Below, in pieces: positions 8,909 to 18,012 of a stretch of DNA of 64,000 nt (within the stretch, counting starts at the first letter, position 1; the number at the start of each line of letters is the position of its first letter). The notes under the pieces were generated by a model. That model was not told the origin of the DNA, made no database searches, and was given only the letters and a program-made list of their open reading frames with translations. The position numbers and the translations under genes were made by a program. Origin of the DNA: Antarctobacter aquimaris (GTDB taxonomy: Bacteria > Pseudomonadota > Alphaproteobacteria > Rhodobacterales > Rhodobacteraceae); NCBI RefSeq assembly GCF_900184945.1, contig NZ_FXYF01000009.1, positions 30,174-94,173 of the forward strand, given 5' to 3'.

Positions 8909-10531
8909 TCAGGCGTTTAAGCCGTAGATCTCGCGGGCGGTGGCAGCGGTGATGCGGCCTTCGGCGAGATCCCGGGCGACCCGTGCGGGATCGCGCCGCT
9001 CCGGCGGGCCGTAGCCGCCGCCGCCTGGCGTCACGATCGCGACCACCTGTCCCGGCTGCAGATCGACCATGCCATCGAACCGGGTGCGGCCATCTCCGAA
9101 ATCGAGCCGTGTGCCAGAGGCTTCGCGCCCACCGTCCAGTCCCCACGGATGCGATGCAACGCGGGAACCCTCAACGGTGAAGCGGCAGGCCGCCTCGGCA
9201 CGGTAGACACGGCGGATGCCAAGACCTCCGCGGAATGTGCCATCTCCTCCCGATCCATCGACCAGCTCGTAGCGCAGAAGCGTCAAGGGATACTCGCCCT
9301 CAAGGGCCTCGACAGGCAGGTTGGAGGTGTTGGTCAGGCTGACATGGATGCCAGAAAGGCCGTCCGCCCAAGGCCGGGCGCCTCCCCCGCCGCCGATGGT
9401 CTCAAGATAGACCCAAAGCGACCCGTCTCTGCGCGTGCCGTTAAAGATCGCTCCTGTGCAGCATCCGTTGCCTGCGGCCATGACCCGGCCAGGAAGCGCC
9501 TTTGCAAGCGCGCCATATATCACGTCGCATACGCGCTGGGCGGCGGCGATGCGCCCGTCGACGGCGGCCGGATGGGTACAATTCAGGATGGATCCTTTGG
9601 GCGCGGTGACGGTCAGGGGCCGCGAAAGGCCTGCATTGGGCAGGATCGACGGATCGACCACGGACTTCACTGTGAAGAAGGTCGCGGCCAAGAGCGACGT
9701 GTAGATCAGGTTCAGGCCAGCACGCACCTGCGGTGGACCATCGAAATCGAGACGCATCTCGTCCTCCGCTACGGTAACCTTGACCGAGAAGATCATGGAT
9801 CCATCCCGCTGGTTGCTGTCGAAGCTGTCGGAAAAACTGTAGGTTCCGTCGGGGATCGCCCGGATGCCCGCGCGCATCTTGCGTTCGGCATAGTCCTGAA
9901 GTGCATCACCGGCCGCCAGAACGATGTCCGTGCCGTACTTTTTGCAAAGGTCCTGCATCCGTTGCACGCACAGCCGGTTCGCGGCCATCTGCGCCCGCAG
10001 GTCAGACAGGCGTTCGCGCGGCACCTGGCAGTTGAGCAGGAACATGTCCTGCAAGTCGGAATTAAGGATTCCCTCGCGATACAAGCGCACAGGCGGAATC
10101 CGCAGACCTTCCTGGTAGATGTGGTCGTGCCCGCGATCCGCAAAATCCGAATGGTGGGCCGTGTTGACCGCCCAAGCGATCAGCACGCCGTCAACGAAGA
10201 TCGGCTCCGCCAGAACGATGTCGGGCAGATGGGTGGCACCGCCTTCATAGGCGTCGTTGGCGATGAACACATCGCCCGGCCGGATATCCTGAAGGGCATG
10301 CCGGCGGGTAATGTGTTCGATGACGCCAAGAAAGGATCCGAGATGCATCGGAATGTGCTCGGCTTGGCACAGCGTGTTGCCGCGATGGTCGAACAGGGCT
10401 GTGGAGCAGTCCCGCCTTTCCTTGATGTTGGTGGAGTAAGAGGCGCGCACCAGTGCCTCGCCCATTTCCTCGACAATCGACATCAGAGCCGATCCGATAA
10501 CCTCGACGGTAATTGGGTCGATCGTGGTCAT
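8909..10531 (-). CDS. Hydantoinase B/5-oxoprolinase family subunit
   Basis: 540 residues, typical for HyuB. The N-terminus DPITVEVIGSALMSIVEEMG and the block TALFDHRGNTLCQAEHIPMH are family hallmarks, as are the glycine-rich blocks near the end (GGGGGARP and TPGGGGYGPPERR). HyuA and HyuB together hydrolyse cyclic amides (hydantoins, 5-oxoproline or N-methylhydantoin) in an ATP-dependent reaction in the cytoplasm; related pairs act as acetophenone or acetone carboxylases, so the substrate is not fixed by sequence. The start overlaps the stop of the A subunit gene by four bases, indicating coupled synthesis of the two subunits. Confidence 0.92.
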   Translation of the reverse strand: MTTIDPITVEVIGSALMSIVEEMGEALVRASYSTNIKERRDCSTALFDHRGNTLCQAEHIPMHLGSFLGVIEHITRRHALQDIRPGDVFIANDAYEGGATHLPDIVLAEPIFVDGVLIAWAVNTAHHSDFADRGHDHIYQEGLRIPPVRLYREGILNSDLQDMFLLNCQVPRERLSDLRAQMAANRLCVQRMQDLCKKYGTDIVLAAGDALQDYAERKMRAGIRAIPDGTYSFSDSFDSNQRDGSMIFSVKVTVAEDEMRLDFDGPPQVRAGLNLIYTSLLAATFFTVKSVVDPSILPNAGLSRPLTVTAPKGSILNCTHPAAVDGRIAAAQRVCDVIYGALAKALPGRVMAAGNGCCTGAIFNGTRRDGSLWVYLETIGGGGGARPWADGLSGIHVSLTNTSNLPVEALEGEYPLTLLRYELVDGSGGDGTFRGGLGIRRVYRAEAACRFTVEGSRVASHPWGLDGGREASGTRLDFGDGRTRFDGMVDLQPGQVVAIVTPGGGGYGPPERRDPARVARDLAEGRITAATAREIYGLNA

Positions 10532-12582
10532 GCCTTGGTCTCCAGGATGAGGTTGCGGTAGGGATCCACGGTCGCCGTCATGCCTGGAAGGATCACCGTG
10601 GTGGTGTCCATCTGTTCGACGATAGCGGGCCCGGTGACGACATGGCCTGATCGCAACTTGTCACGGGACAGGACCGGGCAATCGACAAAGCCTTGAGCCT
10701 CCGGTAGCCAGACGTCGCGGCGCCCTATCTCTGCCGCGGACGCGTCGGGGGCGCCGACGGGCTCTGCCCGAAACTCTGCCTTGTCCACCACACCCGCTGC
10801 CTCAATCCGTAAGGTCACGAGCTGGATCGTTTCACCCTCCGCGACGAAGCCAAACCGCTGGCGGTGCGCGGCCTCGAAACGCTGGCCAAGCAATTCAAAA
10901 CTGCTTTCGGTGATTGGGCCATCGGGCACCGATACCTGCAACTCGTAATTCTGGCCGCGATAGCGCAGATCGGCAGTGCGGATGAGCACCTGCCGTTGAG
11001 GGCTGATCGACTCCGCGGTGAACCAATTCGCGGCCTGCACGGCCAGTGCGGCAAAACCCTCCTCGACACCGGACGTACCTTCTGACGTCAGATCCAACAG
11101 CCTCGACACCGCAAAATCTGCGCGAAGATCGGTCAGGAGAAGCCCCAAGGCGCAAAGCGTGCCCGGTGTCGGCGGGACAATGACCTTTGCGATGTCGAGG
11201 TCGCGCGCCAGACGTGCGGCATGTAACGGCCCTGCCCCGCCAAAGGCCATGAGGGCATAGTCCCGGGGATCGTACCCACGCTGGACGCTGATGACGCGGA
11301 TCGCCTTCGCCATGTTTGCAGTAACCACCGAGACGATGCCCTGCGCCGTCTCCATCAGGCCCAAGCCCAGCCGATCGGCTAGGCTCTGGACCGCGGCCAC
11401 CGCCATGTCGCGGCGGACCTTCATCCGCCCGCCCAGGAGCTCAACGGGGTTCAGGGTCTGCAGTACGATGTTTGCGTCCGTCACAGTGGGTTCGCTGTTG
11501 CCGAGCCCATAGCAAACCGGTCCGGGATACGCTCCGGCAGACCGCGGCCCCACCTTCAGAAGCCCGCCAGAATCGACATGTGCAATTGATCCGCCGCCTG
11601 CGCCAACAGTGTGGATATCCAGCATCGGCGCCTTGATGGGATAGCCGTGCACCTCGGCCTGGCCCGTCAGATTGCATTGGCCCCCTGTCAGAAGTGCCAC
11701 ATCAGAGGACGTGCCTCCGACGTCGAAGGTGATGACATTGCCGAATCCAGCCATTTGCCCGATCGCCTGCGCCGCCACCACGCCCGTTGACGGGCCGGAC
11801 AGCACGGTGCGCACTGGCAGGCTGGCTGCGGCATCAAACCCGATCACCCCGCCATTGGACTGGGTCAGCTGCGGCGGCACAGGAAGCCCGATGTCGCGAA
11901 GCCGTTCCTTCAGGCGATGGATATAACGGCTCATCACGGGGCCGAGGTAGGCGTTAACGACCGTAGTGGACAGGCGCTCGAACTCGCGGAATTCGGGAGC
12001 AACCTCATGCGACACGGAAACGAAGACATCCGGAAGCTCCTCGGCAAGGATACGCCGGGCGGCTGCCTCGTGTTCGGTGTTGAGGAAACCGTAAAGGAAG
12101 CAGATGGCGACGGCTTTGACCTCAGACTTCTTGAGATCGCGGATGCGGCTGCGAAGTGCAGATTCGTCAAGGGCCAGTTCAACGGATCCATCGTGCCGGA
12201 TGCGTTCAGGTACCTCTTGGCGCAGATCGCGGGCGACGAGTTCGGCGGGCTTCTCGGCCGCCATGTCGTAGAGATTTGGGCGCCGCTGCCGACCGATCTC
12301 GAGTAGGTCCCGGAAGCCGTCCGTCACGATGAGCCCAGTCCGCACGCCCCGCCCCTCGATGAGCGCATTTGTGGCGACTGTGGTGCCGTGCCCCATAAAG
12401 GACAGCTCCCCTGGAGCCGCGCCGACTTGGGCCAGACCCTCGACTAGGCCGTCTGCAATCCCGCGCGACGGGTCGTCCGGCGTGGAAGGGACCTTCCAGA
12501 TCTCGAGCCGCCGCGTCACGTCATCGAAGAGGCACACGTCGGTGAATGTGCCTCCGGAATCTACGCCGATTCTCCACGCCAT
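10528..12582 (-). CDS. Hydantoinase A/5-oxoprolinase family subunit
   Basis: 684 residues. The N-terminal ATPase signature GVDSGGTFTDVCLFDD (residues 6-21) and GHGTTVATNALIEGRG belong to the HyuA N-terminal domain. The central VITFDVGGTSSDVALL and the later MAFGGAGPLHAARLA mark the acetate-kinase/HSP70-type ATP-binding core. It forms a complex with the B subunit encoded immediately downstream and supplies the ATP-dependent activation step. The operon also encodes a FAD oxidase and an SDR, so the substrate is probably an imported ring-containing amide that is opened here; that is inference from context only. Confidence 0.92.
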   Translation of the reverse strand: MAWRIGVDSGGTFTDVCLFDDVTRRLEIWKVPSTPDDPSRGIADGLVEGLAQVGAAPGELSFMGHGTTVATNALIEGRGVRTGLIVTDGFRDLLEIGRQRRPNLYDMAAEKPAELVARDLRQEVPERIRHDGSVELALDESALRSRIRDLKKSEVKAVAICFLYGFLNTEHEAAARRILAEELPDVFVSVSHEVAPEFREFERLSTTVVNAYLGPVMSRYIHRLKERLRDIGLPVPPQLTQSNGGVIGFDAAASLPVRTVLSGPSTGVVAAQAIGQMAGFGNVITFDVGGTSSDVALLTGGQCNLTGQAEVHGYPIKAPMLDIHTVGAGGGSIAHVDSGGLLKVGPRSAGAYPGPVCYGLGNSEPTVTDANIVLQTLNPVELLGGRMKVRRDMAVAAVQSLADRLGLGLMETAQGIVSVVTANMAKAIRVISVQRGYDPRDYALMAFGGAGPLHAARLARDLDIAKVIVPPTPGTLCALGLLLTDLRADFAVSRLLDLTSEGTSGVEEGFAALAVQAANWFTAESISPQRQVLIRTADLRYRGQNYELQVSVPDGPITESSFELLGQRFEAAHRQRFGFVAEGETIQLVTLRIEAAGVVDKAEFRAEPVGAPDASAAEIGRRDVWLPEAQGFVDCPVLSRDKLRSGHVVTGPAIVEQMDTTTVILPGMTATVDPYRNLILETKA

Positions 12583-12603
12583 CGCAGTCGCTACCCTCCA
12601 GAT

Positions 12604-13935
12604 CTAGGCCGCCGCGCCGGCGACGACCAATTTGGCCCGCCCGAAACGGGACAGGCGAAACGGGGTCGGATCGACGCAGGGCGTAACGCCGCGGACGATC
12701 TCCGACATCAGTCGCCCGCCCCCCGGCCCGATTCCAAAGCCATGGCCGGAATAACCGGCGGACAGGAATAGCCCCGGTACTGCCTCGACGGCCCCGATGA
12801 CCGGTATCGCGTCGGGCGTGGCGTCGATCATGCCGGCCCAGCTGTGTGTGATTCGAGCCGTTTCAAAGGCGGCAAACGCTTGCCGCAGGCGGATCAGGCT
12901 CTGTCGATTAAAGGGTTCGTGCGGGACGGGATCCAGCACGCGAATCTCTTCGAACGGCGTTGTCTGGTCGAGAGACCAGCTTCGCGGCATCCGCAGCTCG
13001 GTGACGAACTGGCCTCCGACACGCAACTTCAGCTCGCGCCAACTACGCACGAGGGTCGGGAGAAAGTCAAAGAACAGGCGGAAACTGTCTGGTGTTATCG
13101 GAGCCACATTGGCGTTGCGCAAGGCCACCGTGTAGCCTCCGTCAAGCCGCCTGCGAAAGGCCAAGTCGCCGCCGCCAACCGGCATGTCGGGAACTCCTTC
13201 GACTCCATCCACCCGCGCGGCCGTGCCCAGAATGCGCAATTGCGGGAAGTCCACCCCGACGTTGCCTAGGAACAGCCGTGACCAGACGCCGCCCGCCAGA
13301 ACCACTTGGGACGTCCGAACCGTGCCCCGTTCGGTCACGACTGAGCTGACGCGGCCGGCCGAGGTCTCGATTCCCCGGACAGCGCAATTCTCGACGATGC
13401 GTGCGCCCAGCCGCCGGGCGGCTCTGGCCATGGCCGGAACGGCTTGCCCGGGTTCGGCACGGCCATCGTTCGCTGTATGCAGGGCCATCCGGTAACTGCC
13501 ATGAATTCCGGGCAGGAGGCGGGCCAGCGCGGAGCCTTCGATGATCTGTGTCGGCACCCCCGACTTTGCGGCGGTTTCTGCCCAAGAGGAAAACTCTTTG
13601 ATCTCTCGAGGAGTGCGGCAGACGTAGGTGATGCCGGTTTCCCGGAAACCGGTGTCTATGCTGAAATGCCGATCAATCCCCCGCCATAGCGCCAGGCTTT
13701 CGATTGCGAGAGGAACTTCTGCGGCATCCCGACCCATCTGCCGCACCCAACCCCAGTTCCGCGAGCTTTGTTCGGCCGCGATCTGGCCCTTCTCGAAGAG
13801 GGAGACCTGAACCCCCGCCTCGGCAAGAAAAAGCGCGGCAGTCACACCCGCGATGCCGCCGCCAACGACAACCACCTCGCTTGCGTCGGGCACCGGATCC
13901 GAAGCTCCGATCTTGTCCAATGACGGAATCGGCAT
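12604..13935 (-). CDS. FAD-dependent oxidoreductase, D-amino-acid/amine oxidase (DadA-like) family
   Basis: 443 residues. The dinucleotide-binding motif is VVVGGGIAGVTAALFLAEAG (about 23-42), followed by the acidic ribose-binding end of the second strand (LFEKGQIAAE). The C-terminal FAD-contacting segment is GYSGHGFGIGPGGG. It belongs to the DAO family, which oxidises amines, D-amino acids or N-methylated amino acids with transfer of electrons to O2 or a quinone. No membrane anchor is visible. It sits 21 bp before the hydantoinase A gene in the same leftward operon, consistent with oxidation of the ring-opened product or of a related amino acid, an inference. Confidence 0.88.
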   Translation of the reverse strand: MPIPSLDKIGASDPVPDASEVVVVGGGIAGVTAALFLAEAGVQVSLFEKGQIAAEQSSRNWGWVRQMGRDAAEVPLAIESLALWRGIDRHFSIDTGFRETGITYVCRTPREIKEFSSWAETAAKSGVPTQIIEGSALARLLPGIHGSYRMALHTANDGRAEPGQAVPAMARAARRLGARIVENCAVRGIETSAGRVSSVVTERGTVRTSQVVLAGGVWSRLFLGNVGVDFPQLRILGTAARVDGVEGVPDMPVGGGDLAFRRRLDGGYTVALRNANVAPITPDSFRLFFDFLPTLVRSWRELKLRVGGQFVTELRMPRSWSLDQTTPFEEIRVLDPVPHEPFNRQSLIRLRQAFAAFETARITHSWAGMIDATPDAIPVIGAVEAVPGLFLSAGYSGHGFGIGPGGGRLMSEIVRGVTPCVDPTPFRLSRFGRAKLVVAGAAA

Positions 13936-13945
13936 GATGCCTCCC

Positions 13946-14662
13946 TCAAAGCGTGTCTTCGAGCCGGCAGTTGACCAGCATCTCGGCTACGGCGGCATTG
14001 TTCGGTAGTTCGATCGCGGTCCGAACGAGTTCCGCGATAGTCTCGGGCTGGATCATGTCCTCGGGGCGGACCTTGTCGGTGTAGGCGCTCATCGACGTGT
14101 GCACGAAACTCGGGCAGATAGCGGTGGCGCGAATGCCCTTGTCCCAGCCGACTTGTCGGGTGGTGTGGTGCAGACCCATCATGGCGAACTTCGTCATGTT
14201 GTAGCCGACAAGCGAATTGCGAACCCGCTTTCCCGAGAGAGAGACGATGTTCACGATCCGGCCGCGCCCGCTTCGCTCAAGATGCGGAAAGCACAGCCTG
14301 ATAAGTCGCGCCGGCGCCTTCACATTCACCGTCCAGAGCCGGTCCAGCGCGTCCTCGTCGTCATCCAGGAGATGGACATGCTCGCCGTTTCCAGCGTTAT
14401 TCACCAGCACGTCTATGCCGCCAAAGCGCTCCACAGTCTTGTCTACCCACGTGCTTGCGCTGGTCCGATCAAAGGCGTCGAAACGAACGTGAATACGTCC
14501 GTCATCGCAGGCCCCGTGCTCTGCATCGAGCGACGCTTCGTTGCGCGCACCGAGCGAGAGACGGTACCCAAGATCCCCAAGATGGTGCGCAATCTCGGCA
14601 CCGATTCCGCGGTTCGCGCCCGAAATCATCACGACCGGCCCCAGGTGCTCGCTTTTTTGCAT
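13946..14662 (-). CDS. Short-chain dehydrogenase/reductase
   Basis: 238 residues, typical of classical SDRs. It shows the cofactor motif SGANRGIG (about 14-21), the NNAGNG strand-4 motif, the catalytic Ser in IVSLSGKR and the catalytic YNMTK pair. Classical SDRs interconvert alcohols and ketones with NAD(P)H; the substrate is not determined by sequence. It is the first gene of the leftward operon, 10 bp ahead of the FAD oxidoreductase gene, and its 5' side faces the shared divergent promoter region. It probably acts in the same catabolic route. Confidence 0.9.
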   Translation of the reverse strand: MQKSEHLGPVVMISGANRGIGAEIAHHLGDLGYRLSLGARNEASLDAEHGACDDGRIHVRFDAFDRTSASTWVDKTVERFGGIDVLVNNAGNGEHVHLLDDDEDALDRLWTVNVKAPARLIRLCFPHLERSGRGRIVNIVSLSGKRVRNSLVGYNMTKFAMMGLHHTTRQVGWDKGIRATAICPSFVHTSMSAYTDKVRPEDMIQPETIAELVRTAIELPNNAAVAEMLVNCRLEDTL

Positions 14663-14992
14663 GAAAGCTTTCCTTTTTTTGCCAACGATTCGCCCAGAGT
14701 CCTGGCTATCGATGCGCGTTTATGATGTTTTGTGAAAGCTACTTGCTTGTCAAGCTACTGAGGAGCTTTTTTCTGCGATCGCCATGGCCCACAGGTACTG
14801 CGGGGAGGCCTGACTGGCCTTTTTGGCAGGTCGACATGCGGAGATGCGACCTTTTCTTGACAAAAGCTCCCACCATGTGGCTATGATGGTGCAGCCGCGC
14901 GCTAGAACGTTCAAACAAACGCGCAGGTAGCGATGGTTTGCTCGACGCGCGGTCGGCAGCCACATATCGCGACCGAAGAAGGGAGAATGCAG
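14663..14992. promoter_or_regulatory. Divergent regulatory region between the SDR operon and the TRAP operon
   Basis: About 330 bp separating two divergent operons. On the minus strand a TTGACA hexamer lies at 14753-14748, overlapped by the odd-length palindrome GCTTGTCAAGC (14745-14755), a candidate operator. AGCTACT occurs twice around it (14739-14755 area). On the plus strand TTGACA lies at 14857-14862 with TATGAT at 14882-14887, a 19-bp spacing. The DeoR-type regulator encoded at the end of the TRAP operon is the natural candidate to bind here, by inference. Confidence 0.5.
14857..14887 (+). promoter_or_regulatory. Candidate promoter of the TRAP transporter operon
   Basis: A consensus -35 TTGACA (14857-14862) and a near-consensus -10 TATGAT (14882-14887) are separated by 19 bp, longer than the usual 17. 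Such spacing often needs an activator. It lies about 105 bp upstream of the DctP start. Confidence 0.45.
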
Positions 14993-16006
14993 ATGAACCT
15001 CACCCGTCGCAGGATGTTGGGCACGACCGCCGTGGCCAGCTTGGCCACGCTGGTCGGACGCCCCACGATGGCACAGTCCGTTCGTTGGGACATGGCAGAT
15101 GAATATGGTGCGCAAGCGCTGTCCGGGCAGGCCGCGAACTTCTTCATCGCAGAACTACAGCGCCGGATCGGTGATGCAGTACAGATCACATACCAAGGCG
15201 GCGGCGCTCTTGGCTATAAGTCGGCCGACCATTTCGACGCGGTGTCGAGCGGCGCCGTCCAAGCTGCTGTGACACTGCTCACGCAGCTGGGCGGGATCGA
15301 CCCGCTGTTCAATCTCTCGTCGCTGCCGTTCATCGCTAATTCCCCCGAAGACGCCTACAAGCTGTGGCAAGCCGCGCGAGCCGAGTATGCGAAAGTCTTC
15401 GAGGAGAACGGCATGGTTCTGCTCTGGGCGATGCCCAACCCGCCCTCTGGAGTGAATGCGCCCGTGCCTATTACCACGCGTGAGTCTCTCGCCGGACTGC
15501 GCATCCGCACCTACGACGTCAATGGCACGAAAACCCTGATCAACGCCGGTGCCGCGCCGCTGCAAATCGCGTGGGCAGACCTGATCCCGCAGCTCTCGAC
15601 CGGAGGAATCAATGCTGTCCTAACTTCAGCTGACGGAGCCAAGCAACTCTCGCTCTGGGACTACGTTACCGACTTCACCGAACTGAACTACGCGATGGGT
15701 CTGTTTGTCTGCCACGTGAACAAAGATGAGTTCGATGCCCTGCCAGAGGAAGTGCGAGCCGCGATGCTCGACTCGGTCGAGTCCTGCGATCTGTTCAACT
15801 GGGAAAACATGGTGGCCAGCATCGAGGCAGCATATAGCGTCATGCGCGAGAACGGCATGACGATCACCATGGACGACGAAGTGCCGGCCGAGGTCTTTGC
15901 CTTCCTGCGCGAGGCGAGCGCGCCAGTACATGAGGAATGGCTGGCGCAGACCGGGGATCGGGGCGCGGTAATACTTGAAGCCTACGAAGCATCGCGTTCA
16001 AGCTGA
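14993..16006 (+). CDS. dctP: TRAP transporter substrate-binding protein DctP
   Basis: 337 residues. The N-terminus TRRRMLGTTAVASLATLVGR is a twin-arginine-type signal peptide, with probable cleavage near residue 28 (TMA-Q). The mature protein has the extracytoplasmic DctP fold pattern (RWDMADEYG; GINAVLTSADGAKQLSLWDY). It captures a solute in the periplasm and hands it to the DctQM membrane complex. ATG 14993 is preferred over ATG 14987 because GGGAG at 14981-14985 is correctly spaced only from the former. The ligand is unknown; the neighbouring hydantoinase operon suggests a cyclic amide or an amino/keto acid. Confidence 0.9.
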   Translation: MNLTRRRMLGTTAVASLATLVGRPTMAQSVRWDMADEYGAQALSGQAANFFIAELQRRIGDAVQITYQGGGALGYKSADHFDAVSSGAVQAAVTLLTQLGGIDPLFNLSSLPFIANSPEDAYKLWQAARAEYAKVFEENGMVLLWAMPNPPSGVNAPVPITTRESLAGLRIRTYDVNGTKTLINAGAAPLQIAWADLIPQLSTGGINAVLTSADGAKQLSLWDYVTDFTELNYAMGLFVCHVNKDEFDALPEEVRAAMLDSVESCDLFNWENMVASIEAAYSVMRENGMTITMDDEVPAEVFAFLREASAPVHEEWLAQTGDRGAVILEAYEASRSS

Positions 16007-16077
16007 CAGAAGTGGATATCGCGGCGGGGCGCCCACCGGGCTACCCGCCGCCACACATTCGAGACCGGAGGTTCGAC

Positions 16078-16662
16078 TTGGACAACACTCGCCCCCCGGA
16101 ACTGGCCGAGATCGAGGCACCAGAACATCCCGACGTGACGGATGATCCGTCATGGCTTGTCGCGTTAGCGCACGTGTCAACGTGGGCAAACCGTGCCGCT
16201 GCAGCAGTGGCGGCAATGCTCCTGATTGCCATGACAGCGCTCATCCTCGTCGAGATCGCGATGCGACTCTTCGGTAAGTCGACCTTCATGGCCGATGCTC
16301 TCGTGGGTTATGGTGTTGCTGGCCTGACATTCCTCGCTGCGGCCTGGGCGCTTGAAGACGGCGCAATGATCCGCGTCTCGGTGGTCACGAATCTGCTCCC
16401 GCCCCGCGCGAGATTCATCGCAGAGGCTTTCACGATCTTGTCGGTCGGCGCGCTGCTCGCGCTCCTCCTTATCCATCAGTGGAGTACGGTATCGCGGCTT
16501 TATACAAGAGGCTCGGTATCTCAGCACTTCTTCCCTATCCCGCTGTGGATCCCCGAGGCGCTTTTTCTCTCAGGGCTTGTCTTGCTGACTGGCCAGGTCA
16601 TCGTCCGAGGCCTTCGGTTGATCGCCGTCGGCCATAGCGACGAACGCCCCCTGTCCCTTTAG
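16078..16662 (+). CDS. dctQ: TRAP transporter small membrane subunit DctQ
   Basis: 194 residues from TTG 16078, chosen because GGAGG at 16067-16071 is well placed for it; the frame stays open to a weaker GTG at 16012. After a polar N-terminal stretch it has four hydrophobic segments, the usual DctQ topology (for example AAAVAAMLLIAMTALILVEI and the following GYGVAGLTFLAAAWAL). DctQ joins the substrate-binding protein and the large permease. It lies 71 bp after dctP and 14 bp before dctM. Confidence 0.87.
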   Translation: MDNTRPPELAEIEAPEHPDVTDDPSWLVALAHVSTWANRAAAAVAAMLLIAMTALILVEIAMRLFGKSTFMADALVGYGVAGLTFLAAAWALEDGAMIRVSVVTNLLPPRARFIAEAFTILSVGALLALLLIHQWSTVSRLYTRGSVSQHFFPIPLWIPEALFLSGLVLLTGQVIVRGLRLIAVGHSDERPLSL

Positions 16663-16676
16663 GCGGAGTCCACCCC

Positions 16677-17981
16677 ATGTCGCTTGCGCTTTCGTCTCTA
16701 ATCGTACTCGGCCTGTTGGTGCTGTTCCTGGGAGCCGGCGTCTGGATCTTCGCCGGGCTGACCTTAGTCGGGGCCGTCGCCCTGAACGTGATCCTCGACT
16801 ATAGTTGGACACGAATAGGTACCATCGCTTCGCAGGTCATATCGTCGTCGGCCGTATCCTGGGAGCTTGCGGCCATCCCCATCTTCATGTGGATGGGTGA
16901 CATCATATTTCGTACAGATATTGCACAGCGGCTGTTTCGCGGACTTGCGCCGCTGGTCGCGCCGATTCCGGGCGCTCTTTTGCATACGAATGTTCTGGGC
17001 TGCACGATATTCGCCGCGATTTCAGGGTCTTCGACGGCCACAACGGCAACCGTGGGCAAGATCACCATCCCCGAACTGTCCCGACGCGGCTACGACCTTC
17101 AACTCGCGTCCGGGTCGTTGGCGGGTGCCGGAACATTAGGTCTGCTGATTCCTCCGTCCATCGCGTTGATCGTCTACGGCGTGCTGGCCGAGGTATCGAT
17201 CGCCAAGCTGTTCGCGGCGGGTGTTGTGCCGGGCCTGATGATAGCGGGTCTCTATTCCGGTTATCTCGCCATTCGAGCCTTGATCGACCCTACTATCGCT
17301 CCTGCTTTCGATGGCCGACTGTCCGTGAAAGTTGTGCTTCAAGGCTTTGCCGAACTGATACCAATCCTGATTCTCATGACCATTGTGCTGGGATCGATCT
17401 ACAGCGGCATTGCTACCCCGTCGGAAGCGGCAGCAGTGGGCGTGCTTGGAGCCGTCTTGATCACCATCGCGACTCGTCAGTTCAGCATCGCGATGATGCG
17501 CGAGAGTCTACTTGGTACCTTGAGGGTGTCCGCCATGATCCTCATGCTGATAGCGGCCTCATCCTTCCTTTCTGCTGCGATCGCATTCCTGCATCTGCCC
17601 GCACAACTCACTGAGGGAATTGCGGCCCTGGACCTTTCGCCGTACGGCCTCTTGCTGATCCTCGCGCTGGTCTACATCGTGCTCGGGATGTTTCTTGACG
17701 GCACATCGATGACGGTAATGACGGTTCCCATCGCCGTTCCCCTGATCGTGAGCGCCGGGTTCGATCCTCTCTGGTTCGGGATATATCTCGTCATAATGAT
17801 CGAGATGAGCGCGCTGACGCCGCCCGTGGGACTAAACCTCTACATCCTTCAGGGGCTTACCGGCGAGGATATGGGGCGCACGATCCGCGCGGCGTTGCCT
17901 TTTTTCTTGTTGCTTTGTCTCGGCACCGTGCTGATTGCCTTTTTCCCAGGTATTGTGCTCTGGCTTCCCGGGCTACTTTGA
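16677..17981 (+). CDS. dctM: TRAP transporter large permease DctM
   Basis: 434 residues with about a dozen hydrophobic segments, the normal DctM size. Family patterns include AISGSSTATTATVGKITIPE near residue 117, LLIPPSIALIVYGVLAEVSI and the C-terminal ALTPPVGLNLYILQGL. It forms the Na+-driven translocation channel in the inner membrane and works with DctP and DctQ encoded just upstream. The downstream regulator gene starts 31 bp after its stop, so transport and regulation are probably co-transcribed. Confidence 0.93.
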   Translation: MSLALSSLIVLGLLVLFLGAGVWIFAGLTLVGAVALNVILDYSWTRIGTIASQVISSSAVSWELAAIPIFMWMGDIIFRTDIAQRLFRGLAPLVAPIPGALLHTNVLGCTIFAAISGSSTATTATVGKITIPELSRRGYDLQLASGSLAGAGTLGLLIPPSIALIVYGVLAEVSIAKLFAAGVVPGLMIAGLYSGYLAIRALIDPTIAPAFDGRLSVKVVLQGFAELIPILILMTIVLGSIYSGIATPSEAAAVGVLGAVLITIATRQFSIAMMRESLLGTLRVSAMILMLIAASSFLSAAIAFLHLPAQLTEGIAALDLSPYGLLLILALVYIVLGMFLDGTSMTVMTVPIAVPLIVSAGFDPLWFGIYLVIMIEMSALTPPVGLNLYILQGLTGEDMGRTIRAALPFFLLLCLGTVLIAFFPGIVLWLPGLL

Positions 17982-18012
17982 TGACGCGGGAAACAAGAGC
18001 AGGAAAAATGTG